From contig JAKAHW010000009.1 of NCBI GenBank assembly GCA_021825285.1, positions 1-15,267 on the forward strand: a DNA stretch of 15,267 bases, read 5' to 3'. The DNA is from a bacterium. Lineage in GTDB: Bacteria; Patescibacteria; Microgenomatia; Levybacterales; GWA1-39-11. The notes beneath the pieces were generated by a model. That model searched no databases, was not told the DNA's origin, and worked only from the letters and a program-made list of their open reading frames with translations. The position numbers and the translations under genes were made by a program. How positions within the stretch are numbered: position 1 is the stretch's first letter; each line of letters opens with the position of its first letter. Of this stretch, positions 6,997-12,905 are shown piece after piece.

Positions 6997-7674
6997 CTAT
7001 TCAACAAGCTCTCCTTCAATGTAAGGCGTTTCAATTTTTTTAAATCTTCGGGTAAAAAGAATTCCTGCGGTGAATCCCATGATATGTGCCCAAAAGGCAA
7101 TTCCTCCTGTTTGGAAAGTTGATGGAAGTGAAACAACTCCTGAAAAAAGCTGTAATACAAACCAATAAAAAATGTAAATAAGTGCGGGAACTTCAGCAAT
7201 CGTAAAAAAGAAAAAGAGAAAAAGAAGAGTCTTGATTTTTGCTTTTGGATACAATACAAAATAGGCTCCTATAACTCCCGAAACAGCTCCGCTTGCACCA
7301 AGTATTGGAATCGAGGACGCAGGATTTATTAAAAATTGCCCTACGTTTCCTGCAATTCCAGTTAACAAAAACAAAATTATAAACTTTATCTTCCCTAAAT
7401 TTGCTTCAACGCTGTCCCCAAAAATCCACAAAAACCACATATTTGAAATTATGTGGAGAAAACCTCCATGCAAAAATATCGAAGTGAAAAACGGGGTAAG
7501 GGTAGCAAGGGATAAAAAGTTTATGTCTTTGGGGATTAAAGAATACTGAATTAAAAAGCTATCCATATTTGGCATAGAAAGCTCCTTGATGAAAACAAAA
7601 AGGTTTATTGCTATCAAAAGCAGTGAGACAAAAGGAATCTTTCCTGTTCTTACGGAGTCTGAAATTGGAAACAT
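6997..7674 (-). CDS. Rhomboid family intramembrane serine protease
   Basis: A polytopic rhomboid of 225 residues with about six membrane helices. The catalytic dyad is visible: GASGAVSG (S128) and AHIMGFTAG (H197). The oxyanion-side motif HGGFLHIISNMWFLWIFGD holds H74 and N78, matching H150 and N154 of GlpG. The enzyme cleaves membrane proteins within or next to their transmembrane segments; the substrate here is unknown. The start is unusual: the ATG follows the 3' end of tRNA-Arg with only one base between, so there is no room for a Shine-Dalgarno site. MFPISDSVRTGKIPFVS is the typical family N terminus and the next Met is residue 34, so this start is probably right. It lies downstream of, and probably on the same transcript as, tRNA-Arg. 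Confidence 0.95.
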   Translation of the reverse strand: MFPISDSVRTGKIPFVSLLLIAINLFVFIKELSMPNMDSFLIQYSLIPKDINFLSLATLTPFFTSIFLHGGFLHIISNMWFLWIFGDSVEANLGKIKFIILFLLTGIAGNVGQFLINPASSIPILGASGAVSGVIGAYFVLYPKAKIKTLLFLFFFFTIAEVPALIYIFYWFVLQLFSGVVSLPSTFQTGGIAFWAHIMGFTAGILFTRRFKKIETPYIEGELVE

Positions 7675-7675
7675 G

Positions 7676-7748
7676 CGCTCTTGGCGGGAATCGAACCCAC
7701 AACCTACTCTTTAGAAGAGAGTTGCTCTATCCGTTGAGCTACAAGAGC
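7676..7748 (-). tRNA. tRNA-Arg(TCT)
   Basis: A 73-nt canonical cloverleaf: acceptor GCTCTTG/CAAGAGC, D stem GCTC/GAGC, anticodon arm ACTCT-CTTCTAA-AGAGT (anticodon TCT, reads AGA), T arm GTGGG-TTCGATT-CCCGC, discriminator G. CCA is not encoded. The rhomboid ATG begins 2 nt after the discriminator base. A second copy of its 5' end lies upstream at 7789-7813. Confidence 0.96.
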
Positions 7749-7753
7749 ATATT
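7729..7753. repeat. 25-bp direct repeat, copy 1 (tRNA-Arg 5' end)
   Basis: These bases cover the acceptor strand and D arm start of tRNA-Arg plus 5 nt of leader. They are repeated exactly at 7789-7813, 60 bp away. Sequence on either side of the two copies differs. Confidence 0.9.
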
Positions 7754-7788
7754 AGCCTTCAGCGAAACGGAGAGGCCACCCTGGACTC

Positions 7789-7813
7789 ATCCGTTGAGCT
7801 ACAAGAGCATATT
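7789..7813 (-). repeat. 25-bp direct repeat, copy 2: tRNA-Arg 5' fragment
   Basis: An exact copy of the tRNA-Arg 5' end on the minus strand, lacking the anticodon, T arm and 3' acceptor strand, so it cannot be a functional tRNA. It lies downstream of the tRNA promoter (7833-7861) and would be transcribed as part of the leader. It may be a remnant of duplication, integration/excision or slippage. Confidence 0.88.
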
Positions 7814-7832
7814 TAGCAAACAACTAGCCTTA

Positions 7833-7861
7833 ATTATACAAGAAACGAGGTGTTTTTACAA
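7833..7861 (-). promoter_or_regulatory. Promoter of tRNA-Arg and the rhomboid gene
   Basis: On the minus strand, -35 TTGTAA (7856-7861), a 17-bp spacer and -10 TATAAT (7833-7838). The predicted start is about 7826, so the transcript would run through the tRNA fragment, the intact tRNA-Arg and the rhomboid gene. The region also lies next to the 3' end of malic enzyme (stop at 7864). Confidence 0.65.
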
Positions 7862-7863
7862 AA

Positions 7864-9069
7864 TTAGAGGTTAAGATCCTTTAATTCCTCAACGTAAATT
7901 TCCTTGACTTTTTTGGCAATTATCTTCGGAACCGTTTTATCAAGAGGCGATGGAAGGATATTGTCTACTGTTAGATTCTTTACGCTTCCAGCCAATGCAA
8001 ATGCCGCGCCAATCTTCATACCGTTTGTTATCGTTTTTGCCCGAGCTTCAATTGCTCCTAAAAATACTCCCGGGAAGGCCAGGACATTGTTCACTTGATT
8101 TGGAAAATCGCTTCTTCCTGTGCCTACAACAAAAGCTCCTGCCTTTTTCGCAACATCCGGCATAATCTCCGGAATTGGATTGGCCATAGCAAAAACTATT
8201 GGCTTTTCAGCCATAACCTTAATCATTTGAGGCTTCAGAACCTTTCCCGTGCTGACTCCGATGAAAACGTCGGCTTCTTTTAAAGCATCTTTTAGAGTCC
8301 CATCTATATTTTTTTTATTAGTAATGTTTGAAAGTCTCATTTTCCCGGGATTATTTTGTATATCGAGCCTATTTTGGGAAATTATTCCGACTGAATCGCA
8401 AACAATAATATCTTTCACCGGCTCACAAACTCTCGGATCATGTCCAACGCACATCAAAAGATTTGCAATTGCAGTTCCCGCTGCGCCTGCGCCATTAATA
8501 ACAACCTTCAAATCTGTAAGTTTCTTCCCTGCAAGTTTTGTTGCATTTATTAACGCAGCAAGCAAAACTATTGCTGTTCCGTGTTGATCATCATGAAATA
8601 CAGGTATCCCTATATTTTGCAAAGCCTCTTCTATTTCAAAGCAGCGCGGCGCGGAAATATCCTCTAAATTTATTCCGGCAAAAACAGGAGCGATATTTTT
8701 GACCAAATTTATGATTTCAAAAGTATTTTGAGTTTCAACCGTGATAGGAAAAGCATTTATTCCTGCGTATTCTTTGAACAATAGCGCCTTCCCCTCCATT
8801 ACGGGAATTGCAGCATACGGACCAATATTCCCAAGTCCAAGAACAGCCGAACCGTCAGAAACAATTGCGACCGTATTATTTTTAATTGTCAAATCGTATG
8901 CTTTCTCGGGATTTTTGGCTATTTGTGAGCTAACTTCCGCAACTCCGGGAGTATAAACAAGCGAAAGATCATTTTTATCTTTTACTTCAAATTTTGTCTT
9001 AACCTCAATTTTCCCTTTTAATTTTTTGTGAAGATTTAAAGATTCTTTGAATACGGTAGTTTTTGTCAC
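7864..9069 (-). CDS. Malic enzyme, short bacterial type
   Basis: Catalyses oxidative decarboxylation of malate to pyruvate and CO2 with NAD(P). At 401 residues it is the short form, without the C-terminal phosphotransacetylase-like domain of MaeB. Seen: VYTPGVAEV (Y39), EGKALLFKEYAG (K94), metal site LEDISAPRCFEIE (E136, D137) and HDDQHGTA (D161), Rossmann motif GAGAAG (193-198), and GRSDFPNQVNN (318-328). D225 at the end of the second Rossmann strand (VCDSVG) suggests NAD rather than NADP preference; this is inference. The start is GTG, 3 nt after the stop of the upstream unknown gene. TGA-TACAAT lies 7 nt before it, so it may be both coupled and served by its own leaderless promoter. Confidence 0.95.
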   Translation of the reverse strand: MTKTTVFKESLNLHKKLKGKIEVKTKFEVKDKNDLSLVYTPGVAEVSSQIAKNPEKAYDLTIKNNTVAIVSDGSAVLGLGNIGPYAAIPVMEGKALLFKEYAGINAFPITVETQNTFEIINLVKNIAPVFAGINLEDISAPRCFEIEEALQNIGIPVFHDDQHGTAIVLLAALINATKLAGKKLTDLKVVINGAGAAGTAIANLLMCVGHDPRVCEPVKDIIVCDSVGIISQNRLDIQNNPGKMRLSNITNKKNIDGTLKDALKEADVFIGVSTGKVLKPQMIKVMAEKPIVFAMANPIPEIMPDVAKKAGAFVVGTGRSDFPNQVNNVLAFPGVFLGAIEARAKTITNGMKIGAAFALAGSVKNLTVDNILPSPLDKTVPKIIAKKVKEIYVEELKDLNL

Positions 9070-9072
9070 AGG

Positions 9073-9768
9073 CTATATTGTATCAGGTTTTCCCTGTAAT
9101 TCAGGGCCAATGTGCTTCCAGTTGTCTTCTAAAAAACTGTACATTCGGAAAGCTCCTGCATCTGCGCCTGCCTCATAAGGAACATATAGAATAAATTGGT
9201 TCACCATTGACTTAAGAAAATTTTGATGTTCAGGTATAGTCTTTTTATTTGCCGTCATTCCTATTAATGTAACTTCGTCTACAAAAGAATTTCTATCTGC
9301 AAATGATTCTATCATTGCTTTTGGCGGAACCTTCTTCACTGCGTCAATAAAATCCGGTCCCAGCATGACGTGAAATGTTTTTAAAACAACCGCCGCACCC
9401 GCCACAGCTGAATTACAAACCGCGTCTCCCTGACCAAACTTCTTTTCCACCCATTCTTTTACTCTATCTGTCAAACCAGTTCTATTCTCTGTTGCAAATT
9501 GCGAAAACATATCTTCTGCAATTTGCAGGGCCCTGTGAAAAGGATGGGTCAATTCGGGAAAATACTTGGTCGACTGGAACTGAATATATTTTTCATACGG
9601 AGGAATGTTTAGCGTTTGGCTCATTTGGTCAGCCACTTTTTCTGTGACAAAAGGAAAGCCGGTCGGCAAATCTTCATCTTGCGGCTGTACGGCTCTATCC
9701 TGAAGGGCTTTAAAGGCGACAACCTGTTCTTCTGTAAAAACTCCTTTTGGGATTTCTTGTGTGCTCAT
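9073..9768 (-). CDS. Hypothetical protein, 231 aa, in operon with malic enzyme
   Basis: I do not recognise a family. The protein is soluble-looking, with no signal peptide or membrane segment, and mildly acidic. The N-terminal 35 residues are polar and Gln/Glu rich (TEEQVVAFKALQDRAVQPQDEDLP); the rest looks mixed helical, with an Ala-rich stretch (SAVAGAAVVLKTFHVML, about 119-135) and one Cys. It has a real promoter with a leaderless geometry at its start, codon use like its neighbours, and sits 3 nt upstream of malic enzyme on the same strand, so it is very probably a true gene with a linked role. The function is unknown; no catalytic motif was seen. Confidence 0.82.
   Translation of the reverse strand: MSTQEIPKGVFTEEQVVAFKALQDRAVQPQDEDLPTGFPFVTEKVADQMSQTLNIPPYEKYIQFQSTKYFPELTHPFHRALQIAEDMFSQFATENRTGLTDRVKEWVEKKFGQGDAVCNSAVAGAAVVLKTFHVMLGPDFIDAVKKVPPKAMIESFADRNSFVDEVTLIGMTANKKTIPEHQNFLKSMVNQFILYVPYEAGADAGAFRMYSFLEDNWKHIGPELQGKPDTI
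9077..9085 (-). promoter_or_regulatory. Possible extended -10 for malic enzyme
   Basis: TGA plus TACAAT on the minus strand (-10 at 9077-9082) lies within the end of the upstream gene, 7 nt before the GTG start. The same TGA-TACAAT string occurs before rarA. It could give a leaderless GTG-start message, or be chance sequence inside a coding region. Confidence 0.35.
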
Positions 9769-9774
9769 GCGGGC

Positions 9775-9803
9775 ATTCTAGCACCTTCTGAGGACTGAAT
9801 CAA
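9775..9803 (-). promoter_or_regulatory. Promoter of the unknown gene/malic enzyme operon
   Basis: On the minus strand, -35 TTGATT (9798-9803), a 17-bp spacer ending in TGC (extended -10), and TAGAAT (9775-9780). The ATG follows by 6 nt, so transcription should start on or beside the initiation codon. The -35 begins 7 bp beyond the tRNA-Gly 3' end. Confidence 0.75.
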
Positions 9804-9809
9804 TTGGTG

Positions 9810-9881
9810 AGCGGGAGACCGGATTCGAACCGGCGACCTTCTCCTTGGAAGGGAGACATTCTACCGCTGAACTACTCCCGC
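9810..9881 (-). tRNA. tRNA-Gly(TCC)
   Basis: A 72-nt canonical cloverleaf: acceptor GCGGGAG/CTCCCGC, D stem GTTC/GAAT, anticodon arm TCTCC-CTTCCAA-GGAGA (anticodon TCC, reads GGA/GGG), T loop TTCGAAT, discriminator T. CCA is not encoded. Confidence 0.96.
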
Positions 9882-9923
9882 TTCTTCGTTTCGCTCATCA
9901 GCGTAAACGCAACGAACCTAACA

Positions 9924-9952
9924 ATTATAGCAAACTCGGCTTATTCGAACAA
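9924..9952 (-). promoter_or_regulatory. Promoter of tRNA-Gly
   Basis: On the minus strand, -35-like TTGTTC (9947-9952), a 17-bp spacer ending in TGC (extended -10), and TATAAT (9924-9929). The predicted start is about 9917, giving a 5' leader of roughly 35 nt that RNase P would remove. Confidence 0.6.
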
Positions 9953-9968
9953 CATTTTTTCCATTTGT

Positions 9969-9974
9969 TATACT
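9969..9974 (+). promoter_or_regulatory. -10 box of the VTT membrane protein gene
   Basis: TATACT ends 6 nt before the ATG at 9981, so the predicted transcription start is at the initiation codon. Its upstream region overlaps the -35 of the divergent tRNA-Gly promoter. Confidence 0.55.
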
Positions 9975-9980
9975 TAGAAA

Positions 9981-10562
9981 ATGGAATACCTACTGCTTGG
10001 AGCATTTGTTCTGTTCATGAACGTCATTCCTGCTTTTATGCCCCCAACATGGATGGTTCTTGTTTTTTTCTTTTTGACATTTAAACTTTCACCCATACCG
10101 GTTGTCCTGATAGGTGCGCTTTCTGCAACTTTAGGGCGAATTATATTGTATAGTCTTGCGCGGTATAAGTTTTTGCCCTACCTTCCTAAGCAATCACAAA
10201 AAAATTATGAAGCATTTGGAAAGCTATTTCATGTTCATAAAAAAATCACAATTCCGGTACTTCTTACGTACGCTTTCTTGCCGATACCTTCAAACCAAGT
10301 ATATATTGCTGCGGGCTTTGCACAAATCCATATTAAATTGATTGCTTCAATATTTTTCTTAGGAAGAGTTGTCTCTTATTCGTCCTGGATCGCAACCGCT
10401 CACTTGGCATCATCGCAGCTAACTGAGATTTTTGAAAGGCATTTGTTTAACAAATACACTTTAATAGTTGAATTAGTTGGCTTCTCTTTGATTTACCTAA
10501 TTAGCTTATTCGACTGGAATAGAATGCTGAAAAAACTGTCAAAAAAAGAAATGCTAAAATAG
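9981..10562 (+). CDS. VTT/DedA-like integral membrane protein
   Basis: A 193-residue membrane protein with 4-5 hydrophobic segments. The pattern MPPTWMVLVFFF...SPIPVVLIGALSATLGRIILYSLARY (20-62), then FLPIPSNQVYIAAGFAQI (99-116) and a helix with FLGRVVSYSSW (126-136), fits the VTT (DedA/SNARE-associated) fold: re-entrant Pro-containing loops, a Gly-rich helix ending in Gly-Arg or Ala-Arg, and a conserved Arg. Members of this family act in membrane lipid (undecaprenyl-phosphate or phospholipid) translocation and envelope maintenance; that function is inferred here from family knowledge. No Shine-Dalgarno site; a TATACT box lies 6 nt upstream. The glycosyltransferase gene follows 7 nt after the stop. 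Confidence 0.72.
   Translation: MEYLLLGAFVLFMNVIPAFMPPTWMVLVFFFLTFKLSPIPVVLIGALSATLGRIILYSLARYKFLPYLPKQSQKNYEAFGKLFHVHKKITIPVLLTYAFLPIPSNQVYIAAGFAQIHIKLIASIFFLGRVVSYSSWIATAHLASSQLTEIFERHLFNKYTLIVELVGFSLIYLISLFDWNRMLKKLSKKEMLK
10555..10560 (+). promoter_or_regulatory. Possible extended -10 of the glycosyltransferase gene
   Basis: TGC-TAAAAT overlaps the last codon of the upstream gene and ends 9 nt before the ATG at 10570. No -35 was found at the right distance and no Shine-Dalgarno site is present. Read-through from the upstream promoter with coupling is the alternative. Confidence 0.35.
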
Positions 10563-10569
10563 TCTCCTT

Positions 10570-12129
10570 ATGCTTAAAAAGTTACAGCGTGTTTTGGTGT
10601 ATATTATCCCACTTCTAATTTTTTCTTATTTTATTTTTGACGAAATAAATTTGCCTTATGTCGGGCCTAATGCCACTAATTTTTCTATTTATTCGCTAAT
10701 TGCCCACAACTTCAATAAATTCGGATATATTGAAACAAAATTGGCGCCTTTAATCTCTGTATCTAGGGATTTTCCGACAAAACCAAATTATTTTTTTCAC
10801 CATCCGACTTTGACATCTTTTTCCGAATCCATAATGTTTAAAATTTTTGGTGAGTCATTTTGGTCGGGTAGGCTAACCGTGATTCTTTATTCCTTTGGAG
10901 CATTAATCCTTACATACTTTATTGCCAAAAATCTCTTGGACAAACGCTATGCGTATTTTTGCCTTTTAGTAATGTCCCTGGTTCCCACAACAACAATTTT
11001 CGGGAAACTGATAGGACAGGAGCCTTTGGTTCTGTTCTTTATTTTACTTATCCTTTATTCATCAATTAAGTACTTCAAAACTAAAAACAAAAAATATTTT
11101 TACTTGTCAATATTAGCTGTAATTTTAGGTGCTTTAAGCGACTGGCCCATGGTTTATTTCTCCCTGTTCCTCCTGCCTCTTTATTTCAAGAGCAAACAGA
11201 CAAAACAGGGCCTCATAATTGCCGCATCAGGATTTGTAACTGCATTGTTGTTTGTTGCGTTAACCGTAAATATAATGGGTGGTTTTCAAGACCTGAAAAA
11301 TGCGGTAGCTTTAAGAAGTTTTAACGGACTATTAACCACGCCTATGTGGCCAATTTTATGGACGCAAACTATGTTTTTACGCTTTTTAATCTACTTTAAT
11401 CCAATTATTCTTACTCTTTCCGTTATCTCTCTATTTTGGGTTTTTAAACAAAAGAAATCAAGTCAAATAAATCTTGTTCTTTTAATATTGCTTTTATTTG
11501 GCCTCTTTCATATTATCCTTTACGCTCAAGCGTCCTTTACACACCCGTACCTAATTCACTATTTGCTGCCTTTTGTTGTGCTTTCATCTGCTTATTGTTT
11601 GCACCAATTAAAACTAAACAAAATCATCTTAATCTTGATTTTTTTAATTAGTTTTATTTATCTATTTTTCCTAAACCAAAGCAAGAATTATCAAGTTGAA
11701 TCAAATTTGTGGAGATATGAATTGACAAAACAAACGGTATCTTACCTTAAGCCTTATGAAACAGCTATCATAAACGGATCAACCGCCATTGACCCGGATG
11801 TCCTCTGGTATCCATTTTTCATAAATTCATATGCCTTCGACTGGAAGAATCCCTACAAAAACCTAAACAAATATCAACACTTAGTTTTTTCTTGCTTGAA
11901 TTTCTGCTCAGAAAACAAAAAAGAGATAGCGTACTTAAAAGAAAACTACAATTATTACTATCTCACATCTCCCGAAGCAGAGGTCTATGTATTCGTTTTA
12001 GACAAGAGAGTAATTGGAGCAAAAACACCTTTAGAAGCTCAATTTTTAAAGACAAAAAAGACAAATAAACCATTTTTTTTAAACGCATATAGAAAGCTTC
12101 GGGAAGTTTTTAAAGCGCCTCAAATTTAA
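10570..12129 (+). CDS. GT-C fold glycosyltransferase (PMT/ArnT-like)
   Basis: A 519-residue polytopic protein with about ten hydrophobic segments, a basic N terminus (MLKKLQR) and a soluble C-terminal tail of about 130 residues. The layout of one N-terminal helix, a first extracytoplasmic loop (GPNATNFSIYSLIAHNF, then FFHHPTLTSFSESIMFKIFGESFWSGR) and many further helices is that of polyprenyl-phosphate-sugar dependent glycosyltransferases of the dolichol-phosphate-mannose-protein mannosyltransferase superfamily, which glycosylate lipids or proteins outside the membrane. GKLIGQEPL (145-153) fits the second conserved stretch. The usual acidic residue of the first loop is not seen in the GPNATN segment. 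Adjacent to the VTT gene, 7 nt downstream, so both may act on polyprenyl carriers; donor and acceptor are unknown. Confidence 0.78.
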   Translation: MLKKLQRVLVYIIPLLIFSYFIFDEINLPYVGPNATNFSIYSLIAHNFNKFGYIETKLAPLISVSRDFPTKPNYFFHHPTLTSFSESIMFKIFGESFWSGRLTVILYSFGALILTYFIAKNLLDKRYAYFCLLVMSLVPTTTIFGKLIGQEPLVLFFILLILYSSIKYFKTKNKKYFYLSILAVILGALSDWPMVYFSLFLLPLYFKSKQTKQGLIIAASGFVTALLFVALTVNIMGGFQDLKNAVALRSFNGLLTTPMWPILWTQTMFLRFLIYFNPIILTLSVISLFWVFKQKKSSQINLVLLILLLFGLFHIILYAQASFTHPYLIHYLLPFVVLSSAYCLHQLKLNKIILILIFLISFIYLFFLNQSKNYQVESNLWRYELTKQTVSYLKPYETAIINGSTAIDPDVLWYPFFINSYAFDWKNPYKNLNKYQHLVFSCLNFCSENKKEIAYLKENYNYYYLTSPEAEVYVFVLDKRVIGAKTPLEAQFLKTKKTNKPFFLNAYRKLREVFKAPQI

Positions 12130-12206
12130 GCTGAAAACCTTCTAACCATTTTCTTACCCTTATATTATTTGCTCCTTACCTGACAAAGTTAATATTTGGA
12201 AGGATT

Positions 12207-12216
12207 AAGGAGGTGA
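12207..12216 (+). promoter_or_regulatory. Perfect extended Shine-Dalgarno site
   Basis: AAGGAGGTGA is a full 10-nt match to the bacterial 16S rRNA anti-Shine-Dalgarno tail. It ends 9 nt before the ATG at 12226, and is far stronger than any other site in the window. Confidence 0.9.
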
Positions 12217-12225
12217 GCTTTTTAT

Positions 12226-12483
12226 ATGTACACAAATATCTTTAGGAAGAAAGAAAGCAATGCTGGAAAGAACTTTGCAAGTATGCTTTTTGGGGCGGCG
12301 ATTGGTGCAGGTGCCATGGCGCTTTCACAAAAACAAAACAGGGACAAGCTCAACGATGTTGTAAAAGACGTTCAAAGACGCTCAATGAAAGCTATAGATA
12401 GTTTTAAAGACGAACCAGAAGAAGCAATTGACACACAAGGCGTAGAAGAACCGAAAACAACACCCGTAAAAAAGGCTAGGTAA
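12226..12483 (+). CDS. YtxH-like small protein
   Basis: An 85-residue protein with a short N-terminal basic part, one Gly/Ala-rich hydrophobic segment (FASMLFGAAIGAGAMAL, about 18-34), then a charged, probably helical tail rich in Lys, Asp and Glu ending in KKAR. This is the organisation of YtxH-type proteins (general-stress membrane proteins of unknown function). A perfect Shine-Dalgarno site points to high expression. It is followed after 2 nt by another small membrane protein gene, a pairing that suggests a shared envelope role. The 96 bp upstream hold no convincing full promoter; TATATT at 12161-12166 is the best -10 candidate. Confidence 0.75.
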   Translation: MYTNIFRKKESNAGKNFASMLFGAAIGAGAMALSQKQNRDKLNDVVKDVQRRSMKAIDSFKDEPEEAIDTQGVEEPKTTPVKKAR

Positions 12484-12485
12484 AT

Positions 12486-12719
12486 ATGGAAGGACTACAA
12501 ATAGCTTTTTATACCATAGGTATAGTTTTTATGTCGATAATGCTAATTGCCTTATTTTTTGCAATTGGAGCTTTTATTTACACCAAAAACAAGATCTCAA
12601 AAATTCAAAGAGAAATTGAATCAAGATTATTATCCCTTGTGAGGCCATCAGACGTTGCCAAAAGCACCGGAATGTACTTCTTACGTTCGTTCTTTAATCG
12701 CATTTGGAGAAACGTTTAA
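12486..12719 (+). CDS. Small single-pass membrane protein, unknown function
   Basis: A 77-residue protein with one strong hydrophobic segment (about 6-32: IAFYTIGIVFMSIMLIALFF and on), followed by a basic helical stretch (KNKISKIQREIESRL) and an aromatic/basic C terminus (FNRIWRNV). The layout recalls DUF948-like or other envelope accessory proteins that often accompany YtxH genes, but I do not recognise a specific family. The start lies 2 nt after the YtxH stop with no good Shine-Dalgarno site, so it is probably translated by coupling. Confidence 0.7.
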   Translation: MEGLQIAFYTIGIVFMSIMLIALFFAIGAFIYTKNKISKIQREIESRLLSLVRPSDVAKSTGMYFLRSFFNRIWRNV

Positions 12720-12765
12720 CAGAAATTTGTCGGGGATGAACGAGTTACCCCTTCACGATGTTCAG

Positions 12766-12841
12766 TCGGGGATAGAGGATTCGAACCTCCGACCTCACGC
12801 TCCCAAAGCGCGCGCTCTAATCCAAGCTGAGCTAATCCCCG
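12766..12841 (-). tRNA. tRNA-Pro(TGG)
   Basis: A 76-nt cloverleaf: acceptor CGGGGAT/ATCCCCG, D stem GCTC/GAGC with an 11-nt loop, anticodon arm CGCGC-TTTGGGA-GCGTG (anticodon TGG), T loop TTCGAAT, discriminator A. CCA is not encoded. Convergent with the small membrane protein gene. Confidence 0.96.
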
Positions 12842-12849
12842 GTCTTCAT

Positions 12850-12878
12850 ATTTTAACTTCAAACAGAACAAAACTCAA
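12850..12878 (-). promoter_or_regulatory. Promoter of tRNA-Pro
   Basis: On the minus strand, -35 TTGAGT (12873-12878), a 17-bp spacer and -10 TAAAAT (12850-12855). The predicted start is about 12843, only 2 nt before the mature tRNA 5' end. Confidence 0.6.
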
Positions 12879-12889
12879 GCCAAATGATG

Positions 12890-12895
12890 TATAAT
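12890..12895 (+). promoter_or_regulatory. -10 box of the ZIP transporter gene
   Basis: TATAAT ends 10 nt before the ATG at 12906, leaving a leader of about 2-4 nt with no Shine-Dalgarno site. No clear -35. It lies back to back with the tRNA-Pro promoter. Confidence 0.55.
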
Positions 12896-12905
12896 TGCTT
12901 TAAAT

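Noticed and set aside
7729..7813. CRISPR or tandem repeat array
   Set aside because: Only two copies, and the repeat is simply part of tRNA-Arg.
7608..7874. Plus-strand open frame encoding GGNRTHNLLFRRELLYPLSYKS
   Set aside because: It is a translation of the reverse complement of tRNA-Arg and its duplicated fragment, a known kind of spurious annotation.
9885..9918. Hammerhead-ribozyme-like string (CTGATGAG followed by CGAAAC) in the tRNA-Gly leader, minus strand
   Set aside because: There is no room for stem II, and the putative cleavage triplet and stem I do not fit together, so it is likely chance.
12655..12894. Plus-strand open frame of 79 codons
   Set aside because: It runs through the antisense of tRNA-Pro and overlaps the end of the small membrane protein gene.
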